This document shows positions 29,704 through 37,220 of a stretch of 64,000 bases of DNA, in pieces (within the stretch, counting starts at the first letter, position 1; each line of letters opens with the position of its first letter). The position numbers and the translations under genes are program-made. The notes under the pieces are model-generated. The model was not told where the DNA came from and did no database searches. It was given only the letters and a program-made list of their open reading frames with translations. The stretch comes from an uncultured Methylocystaceae bacterium (GTDB taxonomy: Bacteria; Pseudomonadota; Alphaproteobacteria; Rhizobiales; Beijerinckiaceae), in assembly GCA_937870755.1 (NCBI GenBank), contig CALMZV010000094.1, positions 1 through 64,000 on the forward strand. The letters are read 5' to 3'.

Positions 29704-30186
29704 TCAGAGTTGTTTCAGGATATGGTCCGCGCCGGAGGTCTCCGCCTTGCCGGCGACTGTCTCGACGTTGAGCTGCCGGACCACGCCGTCGTCCACCAGC
29801 ATCGAGTAGCGCTGCGAGCGCAGGCCCATGCCGCGTTCGCCGAGATCGAGATCGAGGCCCAGCGCTTTGGCGAAATGACCGCTGCCGTCGGCCAGGAACT
29901 GGATCTTGTCGCCGGCCTTCGTGTCTTTCGACCAGGCGTCCATCACGAACACGTCGTTGACCGCCGTCACCGCGATCTGATCGACGCCCTTGGCCTTGAA
30001 CGCGTCCGCATTCTGCAGAAAGCCCGGCAGATGGTTGCGATGGCAGGTGGGCGTGAATGCGCCGGGCACCGCGAAAATCACGATCTTGCGGCCCTTGAAA
30101 ATGTCGTCGGTCGATTTCTGCGCCGGCCCTTCGGCGGTCATGGTGGTGAAGGTCGCATTCGGCAAACGGTCGCCAACCTTGATCAT
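29704..30186 (-). CDS. peroxiredoxin, Prx5/AhpE-like, 1-Cys
   Basis: A 160-residue thiol peroxidase. The peroxidatic cysteine is Cys48 in VPGAFTPTCHRNHLPGF, the Prx5 signature. No second cysteine is present, so it must be resolved by an external thiol such as glutathione or a glutaredoxin. It is 41 bp downstream of the DsbD-N-like gene on the same strand, so both may share a transcript. Confidence 0.95.
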   Translation of the reverse strand: MIKVGDRLPNATFTTMTAEGPAQKSTDDIFKGRKIVIFAVPGAFTPTCHRNHLPGFLQNADAFKAKGVDQIAVTAVNDVFVMDAWSKDTKAGDKIQFLADGSGHFAKALGLDLDLGERGMGLRSQRYSMLVDDGVVRQLNVETVAGKAETSGADHILKQL

Positions 30187-30227
30187 CGTGTCCTCGTCCC
30201 TGTCCGTTGAAACGTCCGCGCGGGAGA

Positions 30228-31040
30228 CTAGAGCTTCCCGCCGCCCGCGTCGAGCTTCACCGAAAATTCGACAGCGCCCCCCGCCGCGGCGAGCGTGAAC
30301 CGGAATGGCGCCGCGGTCGCAGCGCCGTCCTTCGGCCGTTCGAGGATCTTCATGAGATAGGCGCCGTCAGCCTCGCGTTTCGTTTCGGCGAAATAACCCT
30401 CCGGCGCCTCCACGAACAGATCCTGCGCGTCCATGCGCGGCCGAATGCGCCATTCGCCTGCGCCGACGGTCGAAATCGCCACGGCCTGGTCTGCGCTCAC
30501 GACGCGGGGGACCATGCGTTCGGCCTGCGCCGTCAGCGCATCGTCGGTCGCGGTCGCGGGAAGGTCGAGCGCGAGATCGGCGCGCGCCGGCACGCACAGT
30601 TTCTCGCACACCGCATAATCGAGTTTCAGCGCGAGCCGCACGGGGGCGGCGCCGTTGGCCGGGCGCACGCGCAGGAAAAACAACGCGCGGTCGCGATAGC
30701 CGAGCGCTTCGCCGTCGACTTCCCGCATGCGCGTCGGCGCCGGCAGAAAGGCTTCCGCGCCGGCGAGATTGGCCGAGCCCGAAAAATCGAACGTCGGCGC
30801 CACGCCCGCATCGCCCGGATTGCGCCAGTAGGTGTGGGCGCCTTGCGGCAGGTCGATCACGAGCGCCGCGCGCCAGGCGCCGTCGCGCATGCCGCTTGCC
30901 GCCACAAGACGCGGTTTCGCCACATTTGCGGCCGCGTTCGGCGTCTGCGCCTGCGCCGTTGCGCACGAAATCGCCAGGGCCGCCGCGATTTTCGCGACCC
31001 GCGCGGCGGCGCGAAAATTATGATGACATGCGCGTTGCAA
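30228..31040 (-). CDS. free-standing DsbD N-terminal (alpha) domain protein
   Basis: About 270 residues. After a signal (hydrophobic AKIAAALAISCATAQAQ) comes a periplasmic domain with DsbD-N features: GAHTYWRNPGDAGVAPTFDFSG, then KLDYAVCEKLCVPARADL carrying the Cys-x3-Cys pair that in DsbD accepts electrons and passes them to partners. The membrane and C-terminal thioredoxin parts of DsbD are absent. I chose a TTG start at 31040 because GGAGG lies 6 bp upstream in the ideal place; the ATG at 31061 lacks any ribosome site and the frame is open to 31166. Confidence 0.82.
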   Translation of the reverse strand: MQRACHHNFRAAARVAKIAAALAISCATAQAQTPNAAANVAKPRLVAASGMRDGAWRAALVIDLPQGAHTYWRNPGDAGVAPTFDFSGSANLAGAEAFLPAPTRMREVDGEALGYRDRALFFLRVRPANGAAPVRLALKLDYAVCEKLCVPARADLALDLPATATDDALTAQAERMVPRVVSADQAVAISTVGAGEWRIRPRMDAQDLFVEAPEGYFAETKREADGAYLMKILERPKDGAATAAPFRFTLAAAGGAVEFSVKLDAGGGKL

Positions 31041-31110
31041 TCGAGTCCTCCACACCCCCATACTATATTTGATTTTCCGGTCGTCCGCGCGCAAGCGGCG
31101 ACGTTCCCGG

Positions 31111-31162
31111 AAGTTCGACACAGGCAAGTTCGACAGGCAAGTTCGACAAAGGCAAGTTCGAC
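31111..31162. repeat. short direct repeats AAGTTCGAC, four copies
   Basis: AAGTTCGACA occurs at 31111, 31126 and 31139, and AAGTTCGACT at 31154, separated by CAGGC, GGC and AAGGC. Spacing (15, 13, 15 bp) is nearly regular. The array lies between the divergent DsbD-N-like and antiporter genes. It could be a transcription-factor array or slippage product. Confidence 0.85.
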
Positions 31163-31257
31163 TCAAATGCGAACGCGCGCCAGCGTGAGTTCAACGCGCG
31201 CATCGACGCCAGGGCTGGAGCGGCAAGCGTGGGGCGGAAACCGGGCGGAACTGCGCG

Positions 31258-33522
31258 ATGCGCGTCGCCGAATCAGGCGTTCGTATGAAACGGGCGGCGG
31301 CTGCGCTGCTCGCGCTGGCGCTGATCGGCGCGCCGACGCTTGCGCATGCGGCGGGCGCCGGCGGCGGTCGTTCGGAACTGGTGTTTCTCGGGCAGATCGT
31401 CGTGCTGCTGGCGGCCGGTCGCCTCATCGGCGAACTCATGCAGCGCATGGGCCAGCCGGCCGTCATGGGCCAGTTGATCGCGGGCATTCTGCTGGGGCCG
31501 TCTGTCTTCGGCGCGCTTTGGCCGGCAGGCCAGCACGCTCTGTTTCCGAATGCGCCGGAACAGAAGGCCATGCTCGACGGCGTGGCGCAGCTCGGCGTGC
31601 TGTTGCTGTTGCTCATGACCGGCATGGAGACGGACATCGCGCTGGTGCGCCGGGTGCAACGCGCGGCGATGTCGGTTTCGATCGCGGGCGTGGCGGTGCC
31701 GTTCGCCTGCGGCTTCGCGCTCGGCGAAATGCTGCCGGACTCCTACCTGCCGCGGCCGGATCTGCGGCTCGTCACCTCGCTGTTTCTCGGCACGGCGCTG
31801 TCCATCGCTTCGGTGAAGATGGTGGCGATGGTCGTGCGCGACATGGGGTTCATGCGCCGCAAGGTGGGGCAGGTGATCGTCGCCTCCGCCATCGTCGACG
31901 ACACGATCGGGTGGGTCATCATCGCCATCACCTTTTCCATCGCGTTGCACGGCGCGGTGGATCTGTGGTCGGTCGGTCAGGCGATCGTCGGCACGATCGT
32001 GTTTCTCGTCGCCAGCTTCACCTTCGGGCGCCGTTTGGTGGTGCGCGCCATCCGTTGGGCCAACGACGATCTGCAGAGCGAGGCCGCGGTCGTCACCGCC
32101 ATCATGGTCATCACCGGCTTGCTCGCGCTCACCACGCATTTCATCGGCGTGCACAGCGTGCTCGGCGCTTTCGTGGCGGGCGTGCTCATCGGCCAGTCGC
32201 CCATTCTCACCCGCCAGATCGACGCGCAGTTGCGCGGCCTCATCACCGGCCTGTTCGCGCCTGTCTTTTTCGGCGTGGCGGGCCTGCACGCCGATCTCTC
32301 CATCCTGCGCGACCCGCATATGGCGTTGCTCGCCATCGGCTTTGTTCTTATCGCCAGCGTCGGCAAGTTCGGCGGCGCCTTCATCGGCGGCACGCTCGGC
32401 GGGCTGAAGCCTGCCGAATGTCTCGCGCTCGCCTCCGGAATGAACGCGCGCGGCTCCACGGAGGTGATCGTCGCCACCATCGGCCTGTCGATCGGGGCGC
32501 TCAGCGAAAGCCTGTTCACCATCATCGTGGCGATGGCGGTCATCACCACGCTCGCGATGCCGCCGATGTTGCGCTGGGCGCTCGGCCGCCTGCCGCTCGA
32601 CGACGAGGAGCGCGCGCGGCTGGAGCGGGAGGCGTTCGAGGAACGCGGTTTCGTCTCCAATCTCGAACGCTTGCTGGTGGCCACCGACGAATCGCCCAAC
32701 GCGCGGCTGGCGGCGCGCGTGGCGGGGCTGATCGCGGGCACGCGCGGCATGCCGGTCACGGTCATCCGTTTCGACCAGCAGGCCGAACTGCCGCCGTTCG
32801 CGCCTGCCGCCGGTTTCGGCGACCATCGTCATGCGCCGGAGAAGGTGGTCGCGCATGCCGCGCGCGCCGGCCAGAAGCAGGCGAGCGAGCCGGCCGCCGC
32901 GCGCGGCCATGTCGAGGTCAGCCATCGCGCGCCGCAGGAGCCGATGCCCGAGGCGATCGCGAGCGAGGCGCGCAAGGGCTACGATCTGCTCATTCTCGGT
33001 CTGGCCTCCTGCTCGGGCGAGACCGGCGGGTTCGACACGCAGGTCTCGCGCGCGGCGCGCACGTTCACGGGCCCGCTCGCCATCGTTTCCGCGCGCGGCG
33101 AGCACATTTCCTACCCGCAGGACGGGCCGCTCGACATTCTGGCGCCCATCACCGGCTCGGAGATTTCGCGGCGCGGGCTGGAGGTGGCGGTCACGCTGGC
33201 GCGCGCGACCGGCGCGCGACTGACCGCGCTCTATGCGCCCAATCCGGATGGCGTGCGCCGCGCGAGCCTGTGGACGGAAGTCGACGACGCCATTTTGCGC
33301 GACGCGGTCACGCTCGCCGATCGCTACGGCGTGACCATTCGCACCCTCGTGCGCCGCAATATGGCGCCGGCCGCTTCCATCCTGCGCCAGGCGCACGCGG
33401 GGGAACACAATCTCGTCGTCATGGGCGTCGCGCGCCGGCCGGGCGAAACGCTCGCGCTCGGCGGCGTGGCGGACGCCGTTCTCGCACATTGCGACAAATC
33501 CGTGGTGTTCGTCGCCAGTTGA
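31258..33522 (+). CDS. cation/proton antiporter with C-terminal USP domains
   Basis: 754 residues. After an N-terminal signal-like helix (to about 33) there is a CPA2-type Na/H exchanger domain (about 40-435) with some 12 helices; motifs include QPAVMGQLIAGILLGPS, ASAIVDDTIGWVI with the paired acidic residues of electrogenic antiporters, and MNARGSTEVIVATIGLS. The C-terminal 300 residues hold two universal-stress-protein-like domains (start LLVATDESPNARLAARV; end HNLVVMGVARRPGE). Similar proteins exchange K+ or Na+ for protons. GGGCGGA supports the ATG at 31258; the ATG at 31285 is an alternative. Confidence 0.88.
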   Translation: MRVAESGVRMKRAAAALLALALIGAPTLAHAAGAGGGRSELVFLGQIVVLLAAGRLIGELMQRMGQPAVMGQLIAGILLGPSVFGALWPAGQHALFPNAPEQKAMLDGVAQLGVLLLLLMTGMETDIALVRRVQRAAMSVSIAGVAVPFACGFALGEMLPDSYLPRPDLRLVTSLFLGTALSIASVKMVAMVVRDMGFMRRKVGQVIVASAIVDDTIGWVIIAITFSIALHGAVDLWSVGQAIVGTIVFLVASFTFGRRLVVRAIRWANDDLQSEAAVVTAIMVITGLLALTTHFIGVHSVLGAFVAGVLIGQSPILTRQIDAQLRGLITGLFAPVFFGVAGLHADLSILRDPHMALLAIGFVLIASVGKFGGAFIGGTLGGLKPAECLALASGMNARGSTEVIVATIGLSIGALSESLFTIIVAMAVITTLAMPPMLRWALGRLPLDDEERARLEREAFEERGFVSNLERLLVATDESPNARLAARVAGLIAGTRGMPVTVIRFDQQAELPPFAPAAGFGDHRHAPEKVVAHAARAGQKQASEPAAARGHVEVSHRAPQEPMPEAIASEARKGYDLLILGLASCSGETGGFDTQVSRAARTFTGPLAIVSARGEHISYPQDGPLDILAPITGSEISRRGLEVAVTLARATGARLTALYAPNPDGVRRASLWTEVDDAILRDAVTLADRYGVTIRTLVRRNMAPAASILRQAHAGEHNLVVMGVARRPGETLALGGVADAVLAHCDKSVVFVAS

Positions 33523-33591
33523 AGCGCGCGACAAATGGCGCGCGACAAAGGTCCCTTGGCGCATGCCCGGCTTGCGCGTAGACTCCCCGCC

Positions 33592-34203
33592 ATGCAGAAG
33601 GACGCTACGCCGCAGACGAGCGAAAGCGGTTATCTCGACGGGCAGATTCTCGTCGCCATGCCCTCCATGCCGGACGAGCGCTTCGCCCGCACCGTCATCT
33701 ACATGTGCGCGCACACGGCGGACGGAGCGATGGGCATCGTCGTCAACCAGGCCGCGCGCAAGATCGGCTTTCCCGAACTGCTCGTGCAACTGGAGGTGAT
33801 CGACAAGGAAGACGCCATCCGTCTGCCCGCGCAGACGGCGGCGACGCCGGTGTTGCGCGGCGGGCCGGTGGAGACGGGCCGCGGTTTCGTGCTCCATTCG
33901 GACGACTACAAGATCGCCGACGCCACGCTCGCCATTCGCTCCGGCGTGGCGCTGACGGCGACCGTCGACATTCTGCGCGCCATCGCCAGAGGCGAAGGCC
34001 CGAAACGGGCGGTGCTCGCGCTCGGCTACGCAAGCTGGGCGCCCGGACAGCTCGAGAACGAGATTCAGCACAACGGCTGGCTCACCGGGCCGGGCGATCC
34101 GGCGCTGGTGTTCGACCCCGATCAGGCCGGCAAGTACGATCGCGCGCTGAAACTGATCGGCGTGGACGCCGCGTTTCTGTCGAACGAAGCCGGCCACGCC
34201 TGA
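33592..34203 (+). CDS. YqgE/AlgH family protein
   Basis: A 203-residue UPF0301 protein: [26 protein letters not shown] at the start, [26 protein letters not shown], and [16 protein letters not shown]. Structures of the family are known but not the function; AlgH was linked to alginate regulation in Pseudomonas. It is 69 bp downstream of the antiporter and converges with the next gene. Confidence 0.93.
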   Translation: MQKDATPQTSESGYLDGQILVAMPSMPDERFARTVIYMCAHTADGAMGIVVNQAARKIGFPELLVQLEVIDKEDAIRLPAQTAATPVLRGGPVETGRGFVLHSDDYKIADATLAIRSGVALTATVDILRAIARGEGPKRAVLALGYASWAPGQLENEIQHNGWLTGPGDPALVFDPDQAGKYDRALKLIGVDAAFLSNEAGHA

Positions 34204-34212
34204 GGCGCGGCG

Positions 34213-34812
34213 CTACCGGCTGACATAGGCCGGCGCGGTGGTCGGCGCGCCGATCGCAACCCATGTGTTGGCGTCGGCCTGGCTCTGGCGCTTCACGAAC
34301 CGATAGCCGGTCGCGCGCCAGTCCCGCACCGTGTCGTCGAGATTGTCGAGCACGAAGTCGCCGTGGTCGGTGCGCGCGGTGAGCACCGCGTGGCCGTCGC
34401 CGTTCTTGTCCTTCACAACCGTCATCAGCAGCGCCTGCGCCGGATAGCCGAGCCGGATCAGCATCCGTCGTTTCAGCAGCGCCACGTCCTCGCAGTCGCC
34501 CCGGCCGTCGGCGGGATAGTCCCACTGGTCGATCAGGCCCCAGTGCTCCTGATCGGAGACCGCTTCGACGGCGGCGTTGACGCGGGCGTTGACGCGGGAC
34601 AGATCGCGCAGGCTGCGCGCCGTCAGGCGCAGGTCGCGCGCGAAGGTCGCCGGCCCGTCGCATTCGCCCTTGTAGCGCTGGCAGAAATCGACCCAGCCGT
34701 AGGGCACGCTCGTCTCGGCGCCCGTCGCGGCGTGGGAGGCGCGGGGCAGGGCCTCGGCCGCCGCCGCGCCCGCCCACATCGTCAACGCTGTCGCCAAACA
34801 CACCAGACGCAT
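34213..34812 (-). CDS. bacterial transglutaminase-like cysteine peptidase (BTLCP, DUF920)
   Basis: A 199-residue secreted protein with a signal peptide (1-19, ending AAAAEA). It has the transglutaminase-like triad C107 (DGRGDCEDVALLKR), H141 (GDGHAVLTA) and D156 (FVLDNLDD). The paired C44 and C51 may form a disulfide. Members related to LapG cleave periplasmic adhesins, but the BTLCP family in Rhizobiales is common and mostly uncharacterised, and I see no large adhesin or LapD homologue here. A perfect CtrA-type box lies 67 bp upstream of the start. Confidence 0.9.
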   Translation of the reverse strand: MRLVCLATALTMWAGAAAAEALPRASHAATGAETSVPYGWVDFCQRYKGECDGPATFARDLRLTARSLRDLSRVNARVNAAVEAVSDQEHWGLIDQWDYPADGRGDCEDVALLKRRMLIRLGYPAQALLMTVVKDKNGDGHAVLTARTDHGDFVLDNLDDTVRDWRATGYRFVKRQSQADANTWVAIGAPTTAPAYVSR

Positions 34813-34878
34813 GAAACGCTCGCCCCGCAACCGACGAGGTTAACGTCTCACGAAGCCGTTAAGCGGCCAACCGCCGAA

Positions 34879-34894
34879 TTAACTTGTCGTTAAC
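34879..34894. promoter_or_regulatory. perfect CtrA-type box (TTAA-N7-TTAAC)
   Basis: TTAACTTGTCGTTAAC matches the full CtrA consensus TTAA-N7-TTAAC. Two more TTAA half sites lie at 34840 and 34859. All are in the AT-rich gap upstream of the BTLCP gene (minus strand, start 34812) and downstream of the dehydrogenase. CtrA is the cell-cycle regulator of alphaproteobacteria; binding is inferred from the motif only. Confidence 0.6.
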
Positions 34895-34915
34895 GATAGA
34901 AATTCGCCTTGTGTC

Positions 34916-35977
34916 TCAAGGCGTCAGCACGATGCGGCCGACGACCGCGCCGCGCCGCAGATCGTCGAGCGCGCTCTGCGCCTGGTCGAGCGGCCGCGTT
35001 TGCGTCGGGATTTTCGCCACCCCTCCCTTGGCGACCAGCGCCATGAGTTCGGCCAATTCGCGCAGGTTTCCGACATACGAGCCCTGCACGATGAGCGCCC
35101 GCTGCGGGAACAGCGGAACCGACATGGTGATCTCCCCGCCGATCAGCCCGACGATGATCACCCGCCCGCCGCGCGCGGCGCAGTCGACGCCCAGCTGCAC
35201 CGTTTCGCCCGCGCCCACGAGGTCGATGGTCGCCGCGGCGCCCGCGCCCTCCGGCGTCATGGCGCGGATCCTGGCGACCGTATCGGGCGCCTTGGGATCG
35301 AAGGCCGCCAGCGCGCCGGCCTTCATCGCCGCCTCGCGCTTGACCGGATCTATGTCGACGACGAGCGCGCCCTTGGCGCCGAGCGCCTTCATGATGGACA
35401 GGCACATGAGGCCGAGCCCGCCCGCGCCGATGACGACGATCGGCTGGCTTTGCAGCGTCGCTCGGTCCACCTTGTTGAGCGCGCTGTAGGTCGTGACGCC
35501 CGAACAGGCGTAGGGCGCGGCCGCCACCGGATCGAGATCGCCGATCGGCAGGCAATATTTGGCCTGCGGCGCGATGCAATGGGTGGCGTAGCCGCCGCGC
35601 CGGAAAATGCCCATGAAGCCGGGCTTGACGCACAGGTTCTCGTCGCCGCGCGCGCAGGCCGCGCATTGCCCGCAGCCGATCCACGGAAAGACGACCACCT
35701 TGTCGCCGATCTTCAGGCCCTTCGCGTCCGGGCCGAGCGCGGCGACCTCGCCGGCGATCTCGTGGCCCATGGTGATCGGCAGCGCGACGCCGCGCTCGCC
35801 CATGCGCAGTTTCTTGCCGCCGCCGAGATCGTAAAATCCGTCGCAGATGTGCAGGTCAGAATGACAGACGCCGGCGGCGGAGACTTTCACCAGCACCTCG
35901 CCGCCCACCGGCTCCGGCGTCGCGCGATCGGAAACCTGGAGCGGCGATTCGAACACGGTGACGTCGTAGCTGCGCAT
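34916..35977 (-). CDS. zinc-dependent alcohol dehydrogenase family protein
   Basis: A 353-residue MDR-superfamily enzyme. The catalytic zinc site is shown by AGVCHSDLH and TMGHEIAGEVAALG; the structural zinc by four cysteines in GCGQCAACARGDENLC. The Rossmann motif is VVIGAGGLGLMCLS, with an acidic residue (VVDIDPVKRE) favouring NAD. The true substrate is unknown; alcohol, aldehyde or glutathione adducts are all possible. It has no operon partner in range. Confidence 0.92.
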   Translation of the reverse strand: MRSYDVTVFESPLQVSDRATPEPVGGEVLVKVSAAGVCHSDLHICDGFYDLGGGKKLRMGERGVALPITMGHEIAGEVAALGPDAKGLKIGDKVVVFPWIGCGQCAACARGDENLCVKPGFMGIFRRGGYATHCIAPQAKYCLPIGDLDPVAAAPYACSGVTTYSALNKVDRATLQSQPIVVIGAGGLGLMCLSIMKALGAKGALVVDIDPVKREAAMKAGALAAFDPKAPDTVARIRAMTPEGAGAAATIDLVGAGETVQLGVDCAARGGRVIIVGLIGGEITMSVPLFPQRALIVQGSYVGNLRELAELMALVAKGGVAKIPTQTRPLDQAQSALDDLRRGAVVGRIVLTP

Positions 35978-36094
35978 TTTTTCCTCCCGGGCGGTCCGAC
36001 GGGATCATAGCGCCGCGCGGGCGCGGCGAAAGAGGGCGTTCTTGAAGGCGGGGCCGGTTGCCGAGACATTGCGGCCCGCGATAAAGGGATGGGC

Positions 36095-37180
36095 ATGGCG
36101 CGCCGGTTCTGGGCGATGGTTCTGTTGGGCTTCGCCGCGCCGGCCGCCGCCGAGCGCGCGGACCCGCGCATTCTGCCTGAAAATCCCTCCTATGCGCGCA
36201 ACGCCGCGTGCGCGCGCATCGACCCGCCGCCGCCCGAACGCATGCCGCTCTCCCAGGGAGATTCGGCGATCTGTTTCGCCTATGCGACGGCCGACATGGT
36301 GTCGCAACGCGTCGGCCGGCGCGTGTCGGCGCTCGACGTCGCCAACACGTTCTATTTCGCCGATCCCGCGCAGCTCGCGCGCGCGCGCGATCCGCGCGTG
36401 GCCCGCCACGTCGCCAGGCGGCCCGACCTGCTGGACGAAATCGCGCGCGAGCGAAACCGCGTGGATGTGAATCTCGACGGCAACCCCACGCGCAAACCGT
36501 TCTTCGACAAGCTGGAGGGCGGCGAGGAAGATCTCGCGAGCCTGATGCTGAACGTGAAGGGCTTGTGCCTCGACCGCGACCTGCCGTCCGACGACGGCTA
36601 CACGCATGTCTGGCCCTACCTCAAGGCGCGCCGCACGGCTGCGGGCCTCGCGCCGCCGATCAACTATTGCGCGCGCGCGACCGGCGCGACGGTGGAAAAA
36701 ATGCGCGATCCTGTAGCCGACCGCGCCAACGCCGAATGGTTCGCCCACGTCGAGCGCCGCTGCAGGCGTTTCGTGTCGCCCGTGCCGCTGCTGCCGGTGT
36801 CCTATCGCATCGCCGCGCATCAGGAAGAATTCATCGAGCGCAAACGGCGCGGCGACCACGCGACGCGCGAGGAGCGGGCGCGCATGTTCGCGATGATCGA
36901 CTACGCGCTCGACCACAAGCGCAATCCGACCATCGGCTATTCGTTCTACCTGTTGCAGGCGCGCGCGGCCGACGATCCGGACGAATACGCCGACCATTCG
37001 AGCGCCGTCATCGGCCGGCGCAAGGTGGGCGGCGCTTGCCAGTATCTGGTGCAGGACAACACCGGCGAACTCTGTTTCAAATTCCGCCCGGAAATCGCGG
37101 CGCGCTGCACACTCGGCCGCATCTGGCTGACCGAAAGCGAACTCGCCGACACGCTGTATAGCGTGATCTATCTGCGGTAG
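36095..37180 (+). CDS. secreted papain-like (C1-type) cysteine peptidase homologue
   Basis: A 361-residue protein with a signal peptide (to about residue 20, APAAAERA). The papain residues appear in order and with family spacing: Gln54 and Cys60 in PLSQGDSAICFAYATADM (six apart, as in papain), His301 in YADHSSAVIGRR and Asn322 in YLVQDNTGELCF. The middle region (about 85-290) is longer than in classical C1 peptidases and has several more cysteines. I do not recognise a named subfamily. The ATG at 36095 has AAAGGG 6 bp upstream; ATG 36089 is too close to it. It converges with smc. Confidence 0.7.
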   Translation: MARRFWAMVLLGFAAPAAAERADPRILPENPSYARNAACARIDPPPPERMPLSQGDSAICFAYATADMVSQRVGRRVSALDVANTFYFADPAQLARARDPRVARHVARRPDLLDEIARERNRVDVNLDGNPTRKPFFDKLEGGEEDLASLMLNVKGLCLDRDLPSDDGYTHVWPYLKARRTAAGLAPPINYCARATGATVEKMRDPVADRANAEWFAHVERRCRRFVSPVPLLPVSYRIAAHQEEFIERKRRGDHATREERARMFAMIDYALDHKRNPTIGYSFYLLQARAADDPDEYADHSSAVIGRRKVGGACQYLVQDNTGELCFKFRPEIAARCTLGRIWLTESELADTLYSVIYLR

Positions 37181-37220
37181 GCGACTTGAAGTATGGGCCG
37201 CCGCGGGGGCGACAGCGCCG

